Origin: Hyphomicrobiales bacterium
GTDB lineage: Bacteria; Pseudomonadota; Alphaproteobacteria; Rhizobiales; Rhizobiaceae
Direction: 5' to 3'
NCBI GenBank assembly: GCA_030456445.1
Contig: JAKDNM010000027.1
Location: 1 to 36,513, forward strand
DNA length: 36,513 nucleotides
Translations under genes and position numbers: made by a program
Notes under the pieces: generated by a model
The model's database searches: none
What the model saw: the letters and a program-made list of their open reading frames with translations, nothing else
Told to the model about the DNA's origin: nothing
Shown here: positions 1 to 7,318 of the stretch, one piece after another
How the letters are laid out: each line of letters starts with the position of its first letter
How positions within the stretch are numbered: position 1 is the stretch's first letter

Positions 1-16
1 CTTCGGCGCCGAATCT

Positions 17-92
17 GCCGCTTTAGCTCAGTTGGTAGAGCACGTCATTCGTAATGACGGGGTCGTCAGTTCGAGTCTGACAAGCGGCACCA
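17..92 (+). tRNA. tRNA-Thr (anticodon CGT)
   Basis: A complete 76-nt cloverleaf can be folded by hand. The acceptor stem GCCGCTT pairs with AAGCGGC, the D arm is GCTC/GAGC, the anticodon stem is CGTCA/TGACG with loop TTCGTAA (anticodon CGT), and the T arm is GTCAG/CTGAC with loop TTCGAGT. The discriminator base is A and CCA is encoded at 90-92. It reads the threonine codon ACG. I see no clear terminator in the 130 bp that follow, and no gene there. Confidence 0.97.
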
Positions 93-223
93 TTTTGCTC
101 TCGGCTTTAGAGGATGTCTCCCGAAGACAGGGGCGGTCCAGAGCCTACGAGATCGCCGGGACAGGGAAGACCTGATCCTCCACCCACCAGCCAGCGTGCG
201 ATACTCGAAGACCGGCGACGGCT

Positions 224-1624
224 TCAGAGCCGATAGGCGGCTTTCGCCAGGCCATAGGCCAGGTCGCGCGCGATGGTTCGTGCTTCTTCCTCGTCCAGCC
301 GGTGGTCGGCGACCATGCGTGCAAGGAAGGCGCAGTCGACGCGGCGGGCCATGTCGTGACGAGCAGGAATGGACAGATAGGCGCGCGTATCGTCGTTGAA
401 GCCGACGGTGTTGTAGAAGCCGGCCGTTTCGGTCGTCGTCTCGCGGAAACGACGCATGCCTTCGGGGCTGTCGAAGAACCACCAGGCGGGCCCCAGCTTC
501 AGCGCCGGATAGTGCCCCGCGAGCGGCGCCAGTTCGCGCGAAAAGGCCGTCTCGTCAAGGGTGAACAGGATCAGGGTCAGGCGCGGATCGTTGCCGAACG
601 CGTCGAGCAGCGGCTTCAGGGCGCGCACATAGTCGGTCGGCTGCGGGATATCGGCACCCATGTCCGGCCCGAAGGCGGCGAACAGGTCCGGATTGTGGTT
701 CCGGTATGAGCCGGGATGGATCTGCATGACCAGACCGTCATCGATGCTCATGCGGGCCATCTCGGTGAGCATCTGCGCCCGGAATATCTCGGCATCCTCG
801 GCGGAGTGTTCGGCTGAAAGGATGCGCTCGAAGAGAAGGGCGGCGGCCGGCTGCGACAGGTCGGCGGTGCGGGCGCTCGGGTGGCCGTGATCGGTCGCGG
901 TTGCGCCGCGCTCCTTGAAATAGGCGCGCCGCGCGCGGTGCGCGGCGAGATAGCCGTTCCAGTCCAGCGCATTGCCGGTCATCTCGACCAGTTTGCGCAC
1001 ATTGTCGGCGAAGCCGGCGCTGTCGGGATTGACGACGGCGTCCGGCCGGTAGGTGGGAACGACACGGCCGTCCCAGCCAGAGGCACGGATGGCGTCGTGC
1101 GAGGCGAGATCGTCGAGCGCGCCGTCCGTCGTCGCGATAACCTCGATATTGAATTTGCGATAAAGCGCGCGGGGACGCAGTTCCTCGGTCTGCAGCGCAT
1201 CGGAGATGCGGTCGTAGAGCGCATCGGCGTTGCCGGGGCCGAGGCGATCGGCGATGCCGAACACGGTTTCCAGCGAATGCTCGAACCAAAGCCGCGAGGG
1301 TGTACCGGCGAACAGATAGAAATTCTCGGCAAACAGGCGCCAGATCCTGCGGCCGTCCGTCTCCACCTCGCCGCCGTCGCGGCGCGGGACACCGAGCCGT
1401 TCCAGCTTCACGCCCTGCGAATAGAGCATGCGCGTTATGTAGTGATCTGGCTTGACGAAGAGCGTGGCGGGATCGGGAAACGGCTCGTCCTTCGCATACC
1501 AGCCGGGATCGGTATGGCCGTGCGGCGAGACGATCGGCAGTTCGGCGACGCCCTCGTAAAGCCGCCGTGCAATGTCGCGAGCGGACGGCTCGATCGGAAA
1601 GAGCCTGTCGGGATGCAGCGCCAT
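224..1624 (-). CDS. uxaC: Uronate (glucuronate) isomerase
   Basis: UxaC interconverts D-glucuronate with D-fructuronate and D-galacturonate with D-tagaturonate, the first step of hexuronate catabolism in the cytoplasm. The 466-residue protein has the usual family length. The N-terminal metal-site motif PHGHTDP (His35, His37) of the amidohydrolase-fold UxaC family is visible, followed by the conserved stretch with DHYITRMLYSQG. The ATG start has a good ribosome-binding site (GGGGCAGG) just upstream. It stands alone on the minus strand: bfr lies upstream in the same orientation but about 280 bp away, so it probably has its own promoter. No other hexuronate gene (uxuA, uxuB, kdgK) is in the window. 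The dgoK-dgoA pair about 2.7 kb away handles a related keto-deoxy acid. A 17-bp inverted repeat at 1664-1680 may be its operator. Confidence 0.96.
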   Translation of the reverse strand: MALHPDRLFPIEPSARDIARRLYEGVAELPIVSPHGHTDPGWYAKDEPFPDPATLFVKPDHYITRMLYSQGVKLERLGVPRRDGGEVETDGRRIWRLFAENFYLFAGTPSRLWFEHSLETVFGIADRLGPGNADALYDRISDALQTEELRPRALYRKFNIEVIATTDGALDDLASHDAIRASGWDGRVVPTYRPDAVVNPDSAGFADNVRKLVEMTGNALDWNGYLAAHRARRAYFKERGATATDHGHPSARTADLSQPAAALLFERILSAEHSAEDAEIFRAQMLTEMARMSIDDGLVMQIHPGSYRNHNPDLFAAFGPDMGADIPQPTDYVRALKPLLDAFGNDPRLTLILFTLDETAFSRELAPLAGHYPALKLGPAWWFFDSPEGMRRFRETTTETAGFYNTVGFNDDTRAYLSIPARHDMARRVDCAFLARMVADHRLDEEEARTIARDLAYGLAKAAYRL

Positions 1625-1663
1625 TTTCCTGCCCCTCTATAAAATTCCTGTTTTTATCGGGTC

Positions 1664-1680
1664 GTTTGGATGCGCCAAAC
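1664..1680. promoter_or_regulatory. Inverted repeat upstream of uxaC, possible operator
   Basis: GTTTGG and CCAAAC form perfect 6-bp arms around a 5-bp centre, 40 bp upstream of the uxaC start. The size and position suit a repressor site of the LacI or GntR type, which often control uronate genes. No regulator gene is adjacent, so the assignment is inference. The rest of the 1625-1906 gap holds nothing I can support. Confidence 0.35.
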
Positions 1681-1906
1681 GGAGACTGTTGGCAAGCCCG
1701 AGGACCTCGACCAGGTTAGCCAAAGGGTCACCGGCGCAGCGTGGCCCCGAATGGGATACTATGGCAGAAAACCATAAACCTGCTATCCGCGAACGGATCG
1801 TCGCCATCATCCGGCAGGCCATGCGTCGGCCGGCCGGCGAGGTTTCGGCGGTGGCGCAGTCAGCGCCAGCGCCGGCCTCTCGTAATCGCCGAGCCCGCGA
1901 ACGTTC

Positions 1907-2392
1907 CTATTCGGCGTCGTCGGCCGAGGCGGCGTTGAGCAGCCCGTAGCGCTCCTCGCCGATCGATTTCAGAAGCTCGATCTGCGTTTCGAGGAAATCG
2001 ATATGGCCCTCCTCGTCCTTCAGGAGTTCCTCGAACAGCTTCATGGTCACGTAGTCGCCGAGATCGTGGCAGATTTCACGCGATTTCTTATAGGAGGTGC
2101 GGGCGTCGTGTTCGCCGGCAAGATCGGCGTCGAGGACCTCCTTGACGTTCTGGCCGATGCGCAACGGGCCGACGGACTGTGCGTTCGGATGGCCTTCCAG
2201 GAAGATGATGCGCTCGATCAGCCGGTCGGCATGATGCATCTCCTCGATCGATTCCTCGCGCTCCTTCTTCGCCAGCTTCTTGAAGCCCCAATCATCCAGA
2301 AGGCGATAATGCACCCAGTACTGGTTGACCGCGCCGAGTTCGAGGAAAAGCGCCTCGTTAAGCCGCTCGATGACCTGCTTTTCGCCCTTCAT
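1907..2392 (-). CDS. bfr: Bacterioferritin
   Basis: Bacterioferritin is a 24-subunit haem-containing cage that oxidises Fe(II) and stores it as a ferric mineral. All ferroxidase ligands fall at the same positions as in E. coli Bfr: Glu18, Glu51, His54, Glu94, Glu127 and His130. The haem ligand Met52 is present in EEMHHAD. At 161 residues it has the standard length. The start is fixed because the next methionine is Met52. The bfd gene lies directly upstream and its 3' end overlaps bfr by 35 bp, so the two are almost certainly co-transcribed. In Rhizobiales bfr is commonly controlled by the iron regulator Irr. No canonical iron box is seen immediately upstream, but see the palindrome at 4144-4160. 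Confidence 0.97.
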   Translation of the reverse strand: MKGEKQVIERLNEALFLELGAVNQYWVHYRLLDDWGFKKLAKKEREESIEEMHHADRLIERIIFLEGHPNAQSVGPLRIGQNVKEVLDADLAGEHDARTSYKKSREICHDLGDYVTMKLFEELLKDEEGHIDFLETQIELLKSIGEERYGLLNAASADDAE

Positions 2393-2669
2393 GATTCCTG
2401 CTCCCGTAGTGGCCGCGCAATCCGCGCACTCTGTCCAGGAACGGAACTATATCATCGTCGCCGATTCTGGAACGGCGATGGTATTCTTCCGTGACCCGGA
2501 TGATGATTTCCACCACATTCGGGAAGCAGCCGCAACACCGCCCTCGCTTTCCAAGCGAATGATAGATTTTCGCCGGCACGATGAGTTGCCAGGGATCGGC
2601 ATCGAGAAGCGCGACGATCGCGGTCTCGATTTCCTTTTCCTGGATGATGTTGCAGTGACAGATCAGCAT
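2358..2669 (-). CDS. bfd: Bacterioferritin-associated ferredoxin
   Basis: Bfd is a small [2Fe-2S] protein that docks on bacterioferritin and passes electrons to the stored ferric core so that iron is released. From the ATG at 2669 the product is 103 residues and starts MLICHCN. The cluster ligands are visible as the CxC pair (Cys4, Cys6) and the downstream CCGC (Cys45, Cys46, Cys48). E. coli Bfd has about 64 residues, so this version carries a basic C-terminal extension. The last 35 bp overlap the start of bfr in another frame. The frame is open further upstream, but the ATG at 2669 puts the cysteine motif at the N-terminus as in the family. It begins 28 bp after the porin-like gene stops. 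Confidence 0.9.
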   Translation of the reverse strand: MLICHCNIIQEKEIETAIVALLDADPWQLIVPAKIYHSLGKRGRCCGCFPNVVEIIIRVTEEYHRRSRIGDDDIVPFLDRVRGLRGHYGSRNHEGRKAGHRAA

Positions 2670-2705
2670 TTGGGACAGATCAGCATTCTGGTTTGGATCA
2701 GCATT
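2661..2705. repeat. Three copies of the decamer GATCAGCATT
   Basis: GATCAGCATT occurs exactly at 2661-2670, 2678-2687 and 2696-2705, with start-to-start spacing of 17 and 18 bp. The array covers the last codons and stop of the porin-like gene and the start codon of bfd. On the minus strand each copy reads AATGCTGATC, so copies precede and include the bfd ATG. Function is unknown; a duplicated 3' end or a translational or regulator-binding repeat are both possible. Confidence 0.75.
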
Positions 2706-3807
2706 CCGGCTTCGGACCGCTCGTCGCAAAGTTGAAACATTTGGTCAGGCGTACGCCGATATATTGGTCGTCACGGTCATCGGCGTGTTCGAAAGCGTAA
2801 CCGATGCTTAAATCATAGCCGCTTTCAAAGCCATAGCCCGCCGATACCTGGAGGAGGCGGGCGGAGCCGTCGATGTCGGAGCGCCTGAACTCGCCGGTCA
2901 ATTCGCCATGCCACGGACCGTGCGCCAGCGAGGCGCCAAGCGTGGCATAGGTCGCCTTGTCATCGGCACCGCCATAATTATCGAAATAAGCGACCTCGCC
3001 GAGGAGCCCGAGCTTCAAATCGTTGCCGAGTTCGGTTTCCTTGGCCAAGCCGACGATGAAGCCGTTCTCATCGCCATAATCGCCGGAGCCTGCGGAAAGA
3101 TGGCGGTAGCCGATATTGTACTTGAAGCCGGGCAGGCTCGGCATTTCCTCGCCGAACAGCGTAACCGCGAAATTGTCGGGACGCCCCGTATTGCCGGCAC
3201 CGCCGTCGGCGAGATGCGTCCGGCCACGATTAGTGAAAAGCGATTCCGAAAGCACGGTGGTGTCGGCGAAGAAGGTGTTGACCGCCAGCGTGTGCTTGCC
3301 GAAATCGGTGTCGAACGTGTAGGCGGCGCCGAGGCCCCAGACTTCGGAAAGCTCGTAATCCTCGGCATAGTTGGTGCCGAAGACGCCGGGCGCGATGTCC
3401 CAGGCGAAGCCGAAGGCAGGCTCGTGCTTGCCCGCGGTGAATGACCAGTTGCCGAGATCGGCCTGAACGTCGAGCGTATCCATGTAGAGCCCGATATCGC
3501 ACATGGTGCAGTTTCTGGGCCCGCTCTGATCCTTCACCTGCTCGAGCGTGAGGCCGAGATTGACCGAGAATATCCGGGTCAGCCCCAACTTCATCTCGAG
3601 CGTGTTCGAGCTGAGATAAAGGTTGTTGAACTCGGCCGATGGATCGCTCGAATGGAACAGCCAGTCCTCATCGAGTTCAAGGTTGAACTTACCGGCGATG
3701 TACGGGTAGTCCGGCGCTTCGGTCGGCTTCAAATCATCCGCCGCGAAAGCCGCTGTCGGCATCGCAAAGGCAAAAGCAGCCGCAAGCAGCAAGGCGTTTC
3801 CGTCCAT
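2698..3807 (-). CDS. Outer-membrane porin-like beta-barrel protein
   Basis: The product looks like a secreted outer-membrane beta-barrel. A hydrophobic signal peptide (MDGNALLLAAAFAFAMPTAAFA, which exceeds nothing catalytic) ends in AFA before ADDLKP. The rest is rich in alternating aromatic and polar strands such as WSFTAGKHEPAFGFAWDI and YDLSIGYAFEHADD, as in Gram-negative porins. A ribosome-binding site AAGGGG precedes the ATG at 3807; ATG 3828, or 3903 with a long unlikely extension, are alternatives, and 3828 would add Lys and Arg to the signal peptide. The mature protein has about 350 residues. It ends in KPEC rather than the usual terminal phenylalanine. Substrate is not deducible. It lies 28 bp upstream of bfd on the same strand, which suggests a porin-bfd-bfr transcript and a possible iron link. 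Confidence 0.72.
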   Translation of the reverse strand: MDGNALLLAAAFAFAMPTAAFAADDLKPTEAPDYPYIAGKFNLELDEDWLFHSSDPSAEFNNLYLSSNTLEMKLGLTRIFSVNLGLTLEQVKDQSGPRNCTMCDIGLYMDTLDVQADLGNWSFTAGKHEPAFGFAWDIAPGVFGTNYAEDYELSEVWGLGAAYTFDTDFGKHTLAVNTFFADTTVLSESLFTNRGRTHLADGGAGNTGRPDNFAVTLFGEEMPSLPGFKYNIGYRHLSAGSGDYGDENGFIVGLAKETELGNDLKLGLLGEVAYFDNYGGADDKATYATLGASLAHGPWHGELTGEFRRSDIDGSARLLQVSAGYGFESGYDLSIGYAFEHADDRDDQYIGVRLTKCFNFATSGPKPEC

Positions 3808-4078
3808 GTCCCGCCCCTTGAAAATCATCCGCAAAAAATCGGTCACGATATAAGCTGGCTGCGAAGCAGCAGGTGCCGCGCCGGAAGGTGGCGTCCAGAC
3901 CATGAGGTCCGCAGCACAAGGGTAGAAATCACAAAGCCGGAAACGGAACTGGCCAACCGCCCAGGCGGTCCGTTCCCCCTGTCACGGCACGGGCACCGGA
4001 GAAATGACATAATTGCCTCCAATCGAAAGGGTGCAAGGCCCTGACATTAAAGGGGTGCGCCTCAAGCGCGATTGCGTC

Positions 4079-4107
4079 ATAAACACTGTCATATGGGCAA
4101 TTGTCAA
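4079..4107 (-). promoter_or_regulatory. Candidate sigma-70 promoter for porin-bfd-bfr
   Basis: On the minus strand TTGACA (4107 to 4102) is a perfect -35 hexamer. It is followed after 17 bp by GTTTAT (4084 to 4079), a 3-of-6 match to the -10 consensus, which is acceptable for alphaproteobacteria. It points at the porin-like gene about 270 bp downstream. Two palindromes lie just upstream of the -35 box. Confidence 0.4.
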
Positions 4108-4117
4108 ATGCTATCTT

Positions 4118-4132
4118 CTGGAATTATTCCAG
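4118..4132. promoter_or_regulatory. Palindromic operator, site 1
   Basis: CTGGAAT and ATTCCAG are perfect 7-bp arms around a single T. The site aligns centre to centre with the palindrome at 4144-4160 under the shared pattern YTRGAAYTRTTCYAR. The centres are 27 bp apart. It lies 10 bp upstream of the candidate -35 box of the minus-strand promoter. Confidence 0.6.
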
Positions 4133-4143
4133 TAAATCAATGA

Positions 4144-4160
4144 TTTAGAACTGTTCTAAA
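4144..4160. promoter_or_regulatory. Palindromic operator, site 2, resembling an iron control element
   Basis: TTTAGAA and TTCTAAA are perfect 7-bp arms around CTG. From memory this matches the rhizobial iron control element (ICE) bound by Irr, which has TTTAGAA and TTCTAAA arms. It also fits the pattern shared with site 1. It lies 145 bp upstream of dgoK and upstream of the porin-bfd-bfr promoter, so either direction could be its target. Confidence 0.6.
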
Positions 4161-4304
4161 GTGGAGCGTGGGACACAGGTTTAAGGGATGCGCGCGCCGC
4201 TTCCGGATCGAATAAACCGCATCGCAGCTTGCTCGTGATTGTCGCCGCTCGTGCGATCGTATTATCAGGACGCTTTCCCTCTCGAATTCCATGGTGGTTG
4301 TCGA

Positions 4305-5219
4305 ATGAATGCCTTTCCCTTCTGCGCGGCGATCGACTGGGGAACCTCGACGTTTCGGCTCTGGGTACTCGATGCGGACGGCAATGTGCTGGCCGAGCGG
4401 CGCACGGATGACGGCTTGCAAAGCATGGGAGGCATGGGAGGCTTTCCTGGAATCATGGAAAGCCATCTTGCCGAAACCGGCGCGCCGGCCTCTCTTCCCG
4501 TCATCGTCTGCGGCATGGCCGGCGCGCGGCAGGGTTGGGTGGAGGCACGCTACCTCGATACGCCCACTCCGCTCGGCTGCGTCGTGGAAGGCGCGGTACG
4601 GGTAGAGGGGCTTTCGCGCGACGTGCGAATCCTGCCGGGCGTTGCACAGCGCGATCCCGATCACCCCGACGTCATCCGGGGCGAGGAAACGCAGCTTCTG
4701 GGAGCGCTGGCGTCGGACGTCGAAGACGGCCTTTTCTGCATGCCGGGCACACATTCGAAATGGGTTGCGCTCAGGGCCGGCACGCTCGAAGCGTTCGCCA
4801 CCTACATGACCGGCGAACTTTTCGGATTGCTTAGCCGGCAATCCATCCTCGCCCATGCCATCGATGACCCGAAGGTAAAACCGGACGATCCCGACTTCCT
4901 GTCGGCTGTCGAAGCCGGCACGGCACGCCCCGCCGACATCGCCAACCGCGTCTTCGAGATAAGGCCCGCGCAACTTCTCGGCTTCTCGCCGGCCGGTTCG
5001 GGCGCGGCGCGGCTGTCAGGCGTGTTGATCGGCACCGAGATCACCGGCGCCCGGGCGCGGTTCGGCAGGCTGGACCACGTCCATCTGATCGCATCGGGCT
5101 CGCTATCAAAACTTTATGCCGGGGCGCTGGAGGCTAGCGGGTCTACAGTCACCATGCTGGACGCCGACGAGGTCGTGCGCCTCGGCCTGTACACCGCCGC
5201 CCGCCGCATTTGGAGCTGA
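4305..5219 (+). CDS. dgoK: 2-dehydro-3-deoxygalactonokinase
   Basis: DgoK phosphorylates 2-keto-3-deoxy-D-galactonate with ATP to the 6-phosphate, which DgoA then cleaves. The N-terminal AIDWGTSTFRLW (residues 9-20) is the phosphate-binding turn of this sugar-kinase family. Further family motifs are VIRGEETQ (123-130) and MPGTHSKWV (146-154). From ATG 4305 the product has 304 residues, close to the family norm. An upstream ATG at 4239 would add 22 residues before the conserved start and is unlikely. The ribosome-binding site is weak. The stop lies 3 bp before dgoA, so the two genes are translationally close. The palindromes at 4118-4160 may control it. Neighbouring galactonate dehydratase or transport genes are not recognised, although the ynjBCD transporter follows. 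Confidence 0.93.
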   Translation: MNAFPFCAAIDWGTSTFRLWVLDADGNVLAERRTDDGLQSMGGMGGFPGIMESHLAETGAPASLPVIVCGMAGARQGWVEARYLDTPTPLGCVVEGAVRVEGLSRDVRILPGVAQRDPDHPDVIRGEETQLLGALASDVEDGLFCMPGTHSKWVALRAGTLEAFATYMTGELFGLLSRQSILAHAIDDPKVKPDDPDFLSAVEAGTARPADIANRVFEIRPAQLLGFSPAGSGAARLSGVLIGTEITGARARFGRLDHVHLIASGSLSKLYAGALEASGSTVTMLDADEVVRLGLYTAARRIWS

Positions 5220-5222
5220 ACG

Positions 5223-5867
5223 ATGACATCGAGCGTAAAATGGCCTGCCTTCAAACGCCCTCTGGTGGCGATCCTGCGCGGCATCCGCCCGGAGGAAACG
5301 GCTTCTATCGTCGACGCGCTTGTCGAGGCCGGCTTCGAGGCGATCGAAATCCCGCTCAATTCGCCGGAGCCGTTCCGTTCGATCGAGATCGCGGCAAAAC
5401 GCGCGCCGGGCGGATGCCTGATCGGCGCGGGGACCGTATTGTCGGTCGATGAAGTCGGCAAACTGGCCAATGCCGGCGGACGGCTGATGGTCAGCCCTAA
5501 TGTCGACGCGGGCGTGATCCGGGCGGCCTTGGAAAAGGGTATAGTGACCATGCCCGGAATCTTCACCGCGACAGAGGCGCTTCTTGCCACATCGGCTGGC
5601 GCCTCGGCCTTGAAGTTCTTTCCGGCAAGCGTGCTTGGGCCTTCCGGGATCAACGCCGTCCGCGCCGTGCTGCCGAAGGGAACGGAGGTCGGCGCGGTCG
5701 GCGGCGTTTCGGAGCGTGACTTCGACGCCTATGCGAAGGCCGGCATACGGATTTTCGGACTCGGCTCCAGCCTCTACAAACCGGGCGCGACGGCGGCCGA
5801 AATCGGCGCCAGGGCACGCGCCGTCATTGCCGTCTACGATGCGGCGTTTGGCGGCGGGAGCCGATGA
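5223..5867 (+). CDS. dgoA: 2-dehydro-3-deoxy-6-phosphogalactonate aldolase
   Basis: This class I aldolase splits 2-keto-3-deoxy-6-phosphogalactonate into pyruvate and glyceraldehyde-3-phosphate. The 214-residue TIM-barrel has the KDPG/KDPGal aldolase motifs: VAILRG (15-20), IEIPLNSP with the catalytic Glu42, GAGTVL (68-73) and LKFFPAS with the Schiff-base Lys131. The LNSP form and the pairing with dgoK favour the galactonate enzyme over the KDPG aldolase Eda. It follows dgoK with a 3-bp gap. The stop codon lies inside a 15-bp perfect palindrome (ATGACG-TAC-CGTCAT, 5864-5878) that is too small to be a convincing terminator. Confidence 0.93.
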   Translation: MTSSVKWPAFKRPLVAILRGIRPEETASIVDALVEAGFEAIEIPLNSPEPFRSIEIAAKRAPGGCLIGAGTVLSVDEVGKLANAGGRLMVSPNVDAGVIRAALEKGIVTMPGIFTATEALLATSAGASALKFFPASVLGPSGINAVRAVLPKGTEVGAVGGVSERDFDAYAKAGIRIFGLGSSLYKPGATAAEIGARARAVIAVYDAAFGGGSR

Positions 5868-6049
5868 CGTACCGTCATTGCGGCGTCTGCTGTTATCCAG
5901 AACACTGATATTCCGAACCGGCCGGAAGCGTCTTGGGATGCGATCCCGCCCGGCTCACACCTTGTTGACCCGGCCCGGCCGGAGTGCACGTTGACCGGCC
6001 CTTTCCTTCCATGCTCAATCCGGCATCCGGAATCCCCGCGGAGCCTTTC

Positions 6050-7267
6050 GTGCGACGTCTGATCCTCCTTCTCGCCGTGCTTTTTCTGGCAGGGCCAGCC
6101 CATGCCGCCGGTCCCGACCCGGCAAACTGGAGCGAGGTGCTCACGAGTGCGCGCGGCGAGACCGTCTATTTCGATGCCTGGGGCGGCTCGCAGAATGTCA
6201 ACGCCTATATCGAATGGGCGGGCAGCGAGTTGTTCAAGCGCTACGGCGTGAAAATCGTAGAGGTGAAGCTTGCCGATACCACCGATGCGGTTGCCCGGAT
6301 CGTGGCCGAAAAGGCGGCCGGCAAGGACAAGGGCGGTTCGGTCGATCTCATCTGGATAAACGGCGAGAATTTCGCGTCCATGAAGCGCCGGCGCCTCCTG
6401 TTCAGCCCCGGCTGGGCGGAGAAGCTGCCCAACTGGAAATATGTCGATTTCGAAACCAAGCCGACCATCCGGACCGATTTCACGATCCCGGTCGACGGGC
6501 TGGAAAGCCCCTGGGGCATGGCCAAGCTCGTCTTCTTCTACGACCAGGCACGGACCGACCCGGCGACGCTGCCGAAATCGGCGAAGGACCTGCTCGCCTG
6601 GGCCAGAGAACATCCAGGCCGCTTCTCCTACCCGCAACCACCCGATTTCATGGGCTCGACCTTTCTCAAACAGGTCCTATGCGAACTGGCGCCGGATCCC
6701 TCTGTGCTGCAGAAACCGGTAAACGAGATCACATTCGGCGAAGTTGCGGCGCCGCTCTTCGCCTATCTGGACGCGCTGAAGCCCTATCTATGGCGGCACG
6801 GCGAAGCCTATCCGAAGAATTATCTGGCTATGAAGCAGCTCATGGCGGACGGGGAACTCGACATTATCTTCGCTTTTAACCCGGCGGAAGCCTCCGGCGC
6901 CATCGAGCAAGGCCAGCTACCGGCCACCGTGCGTTCCTTCACCTTTCCGGGCGGCACGCTCGCCAACACGCATTTCGTCGCCATCCCCTATAACGCCGCG
7001 GCGAAAGCGGGGGCGCTAGTGCTCGCCGATTTCCTGCTCTCGCCCGAAGCGCAGGCCCGCAAGCAGGACCCGAAAGTGTGGGGCGACCCGACGGTGCTCG
7101 CCATGTCCAAGCTCGACGCGAAAGACAGGGCGCGCTTCGATGCGATCGACCTCGGCGTCGCGACGCTGAAGCCGAGCGAACTCGGGCCGGCGCTGCCGGA
7201 ACCCCATCCAAGCTGGATGGAACGCATCGAGAGGGAATGGAAGAAGCGCTATGGCGTCGGCAACTGA
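6050..7267 (+). CDS. ynjB: YnjB-type ABC transporter substrate-binding protein
   Basis: Predicted periplasmic solute-binding protein of the YnjBCD transporter. After a signal peptide (VRRLILLLAVLFLAG then PAHA) the mature part carries YnjB-family landmarks: VYFDAWGGSQNVNAYIEWA near the N-terminus, DLIWINGENFASMK, and the C-terminal PHPSWMERIEREWKKRYG. I chose the GTG at 6050 because GGAG lies 7 bp upstream and the signal peptide then starts with two arginines. ATG 6011 and ATG 5984 are alternatives that add unlikely residues. The product has 405 residues. The substrate of this family is not established; some databases suggest thiamine-like or polyamine-like ligands by fold alone. It is 182 bp downstream of dgoA on the same strand, so a link with sugar acids is possible but unproven. 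Confidence 0.85.
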   Translation: MRRLILLLAVLFLAGPAHAAGPDPANWSEVLTSARGETVYFDAWGGSQNVNAYIEWAGSELFKRYGVKIVEVKLADTTDAVARIVAEKAAGKDKGGSVDLIWINGENFASMKRRRLLFSPGWAEKLPNWKYVDFETKPTIRTDFTIPVDGLESPWGMAKLVFFYDQARTDPATLPKSAKDLLAWAREHPGRFSYPQPPDFMGSTFLKQVLCELAPDPSVLQKPVNEITFGEVAAPLFAYLDALKPYLWRHGEAYPKNYLAMKQLMADGELDIIFAFNPAEASGAIEQGQLPATVRSFTFPGGTLANTHFVAIPYNAAAKAGALVLADFLLSPEAQARKQDPKVWGDPTVLAMSKLDAKDRARFDAIDLGVATLKPSELGPALPEPHPSWMERIEREWKKRYGVGN

Positions 7268-7318
7268 TCCACTGAAGGACGGCGCGGCATCTCCCCGGAA
7301 AAAGCGCTTTCGGGCGCC

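Larger units (their letters stand above)
3808..4304. other. Divergent intergenic region between porin-like gene and dgoK
   Basis: About 500 bp separate the likely starts of the two divergent genes. I see no convincing reading frame in it. It holds a candidate minus-strand promoter (4079-4107) and two related palindromes (4118-4132 and 4144-4160). It is also more AT-rich than its surroundings, mainly from 4071 to 4160. A weak plus-strand promoter for dgoK may use TTGTCG at 4239-4244 and ATTATC at 4261-4266. Confidence 0.7.

Noticed and set aside
66..482. Minus-strand frame overlapping the tRNA-Thr
   Set aside because: It overlaps the 3' part of a complete tRNA and the end of uxaC in another frame.
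881..1642. Open frame of 253 codons antisense to uxaC
   Set aside because: uxaC is intact with all family motifs on the other strand; the antisense product has no domain I recognise.
1761..1949. Small plus-strand frame starting MAENHKPAIRERIVAIIRQ between uxaC and bfr
   Set aside because: The N-terminal part looks protein-like, but the C-terminal part is low-complexity, it runs into the end of bfr on the opposite strand and the ribosome-binding site is poor. A gene remnant is possible but not supported.
5864..5878. Palindrome ATGACG-TAC-CGTCAT at the dgoA stop as a terminator
   Set aside because: The stem is only 6 bp with a 3-nt loop, and no T-run follows.
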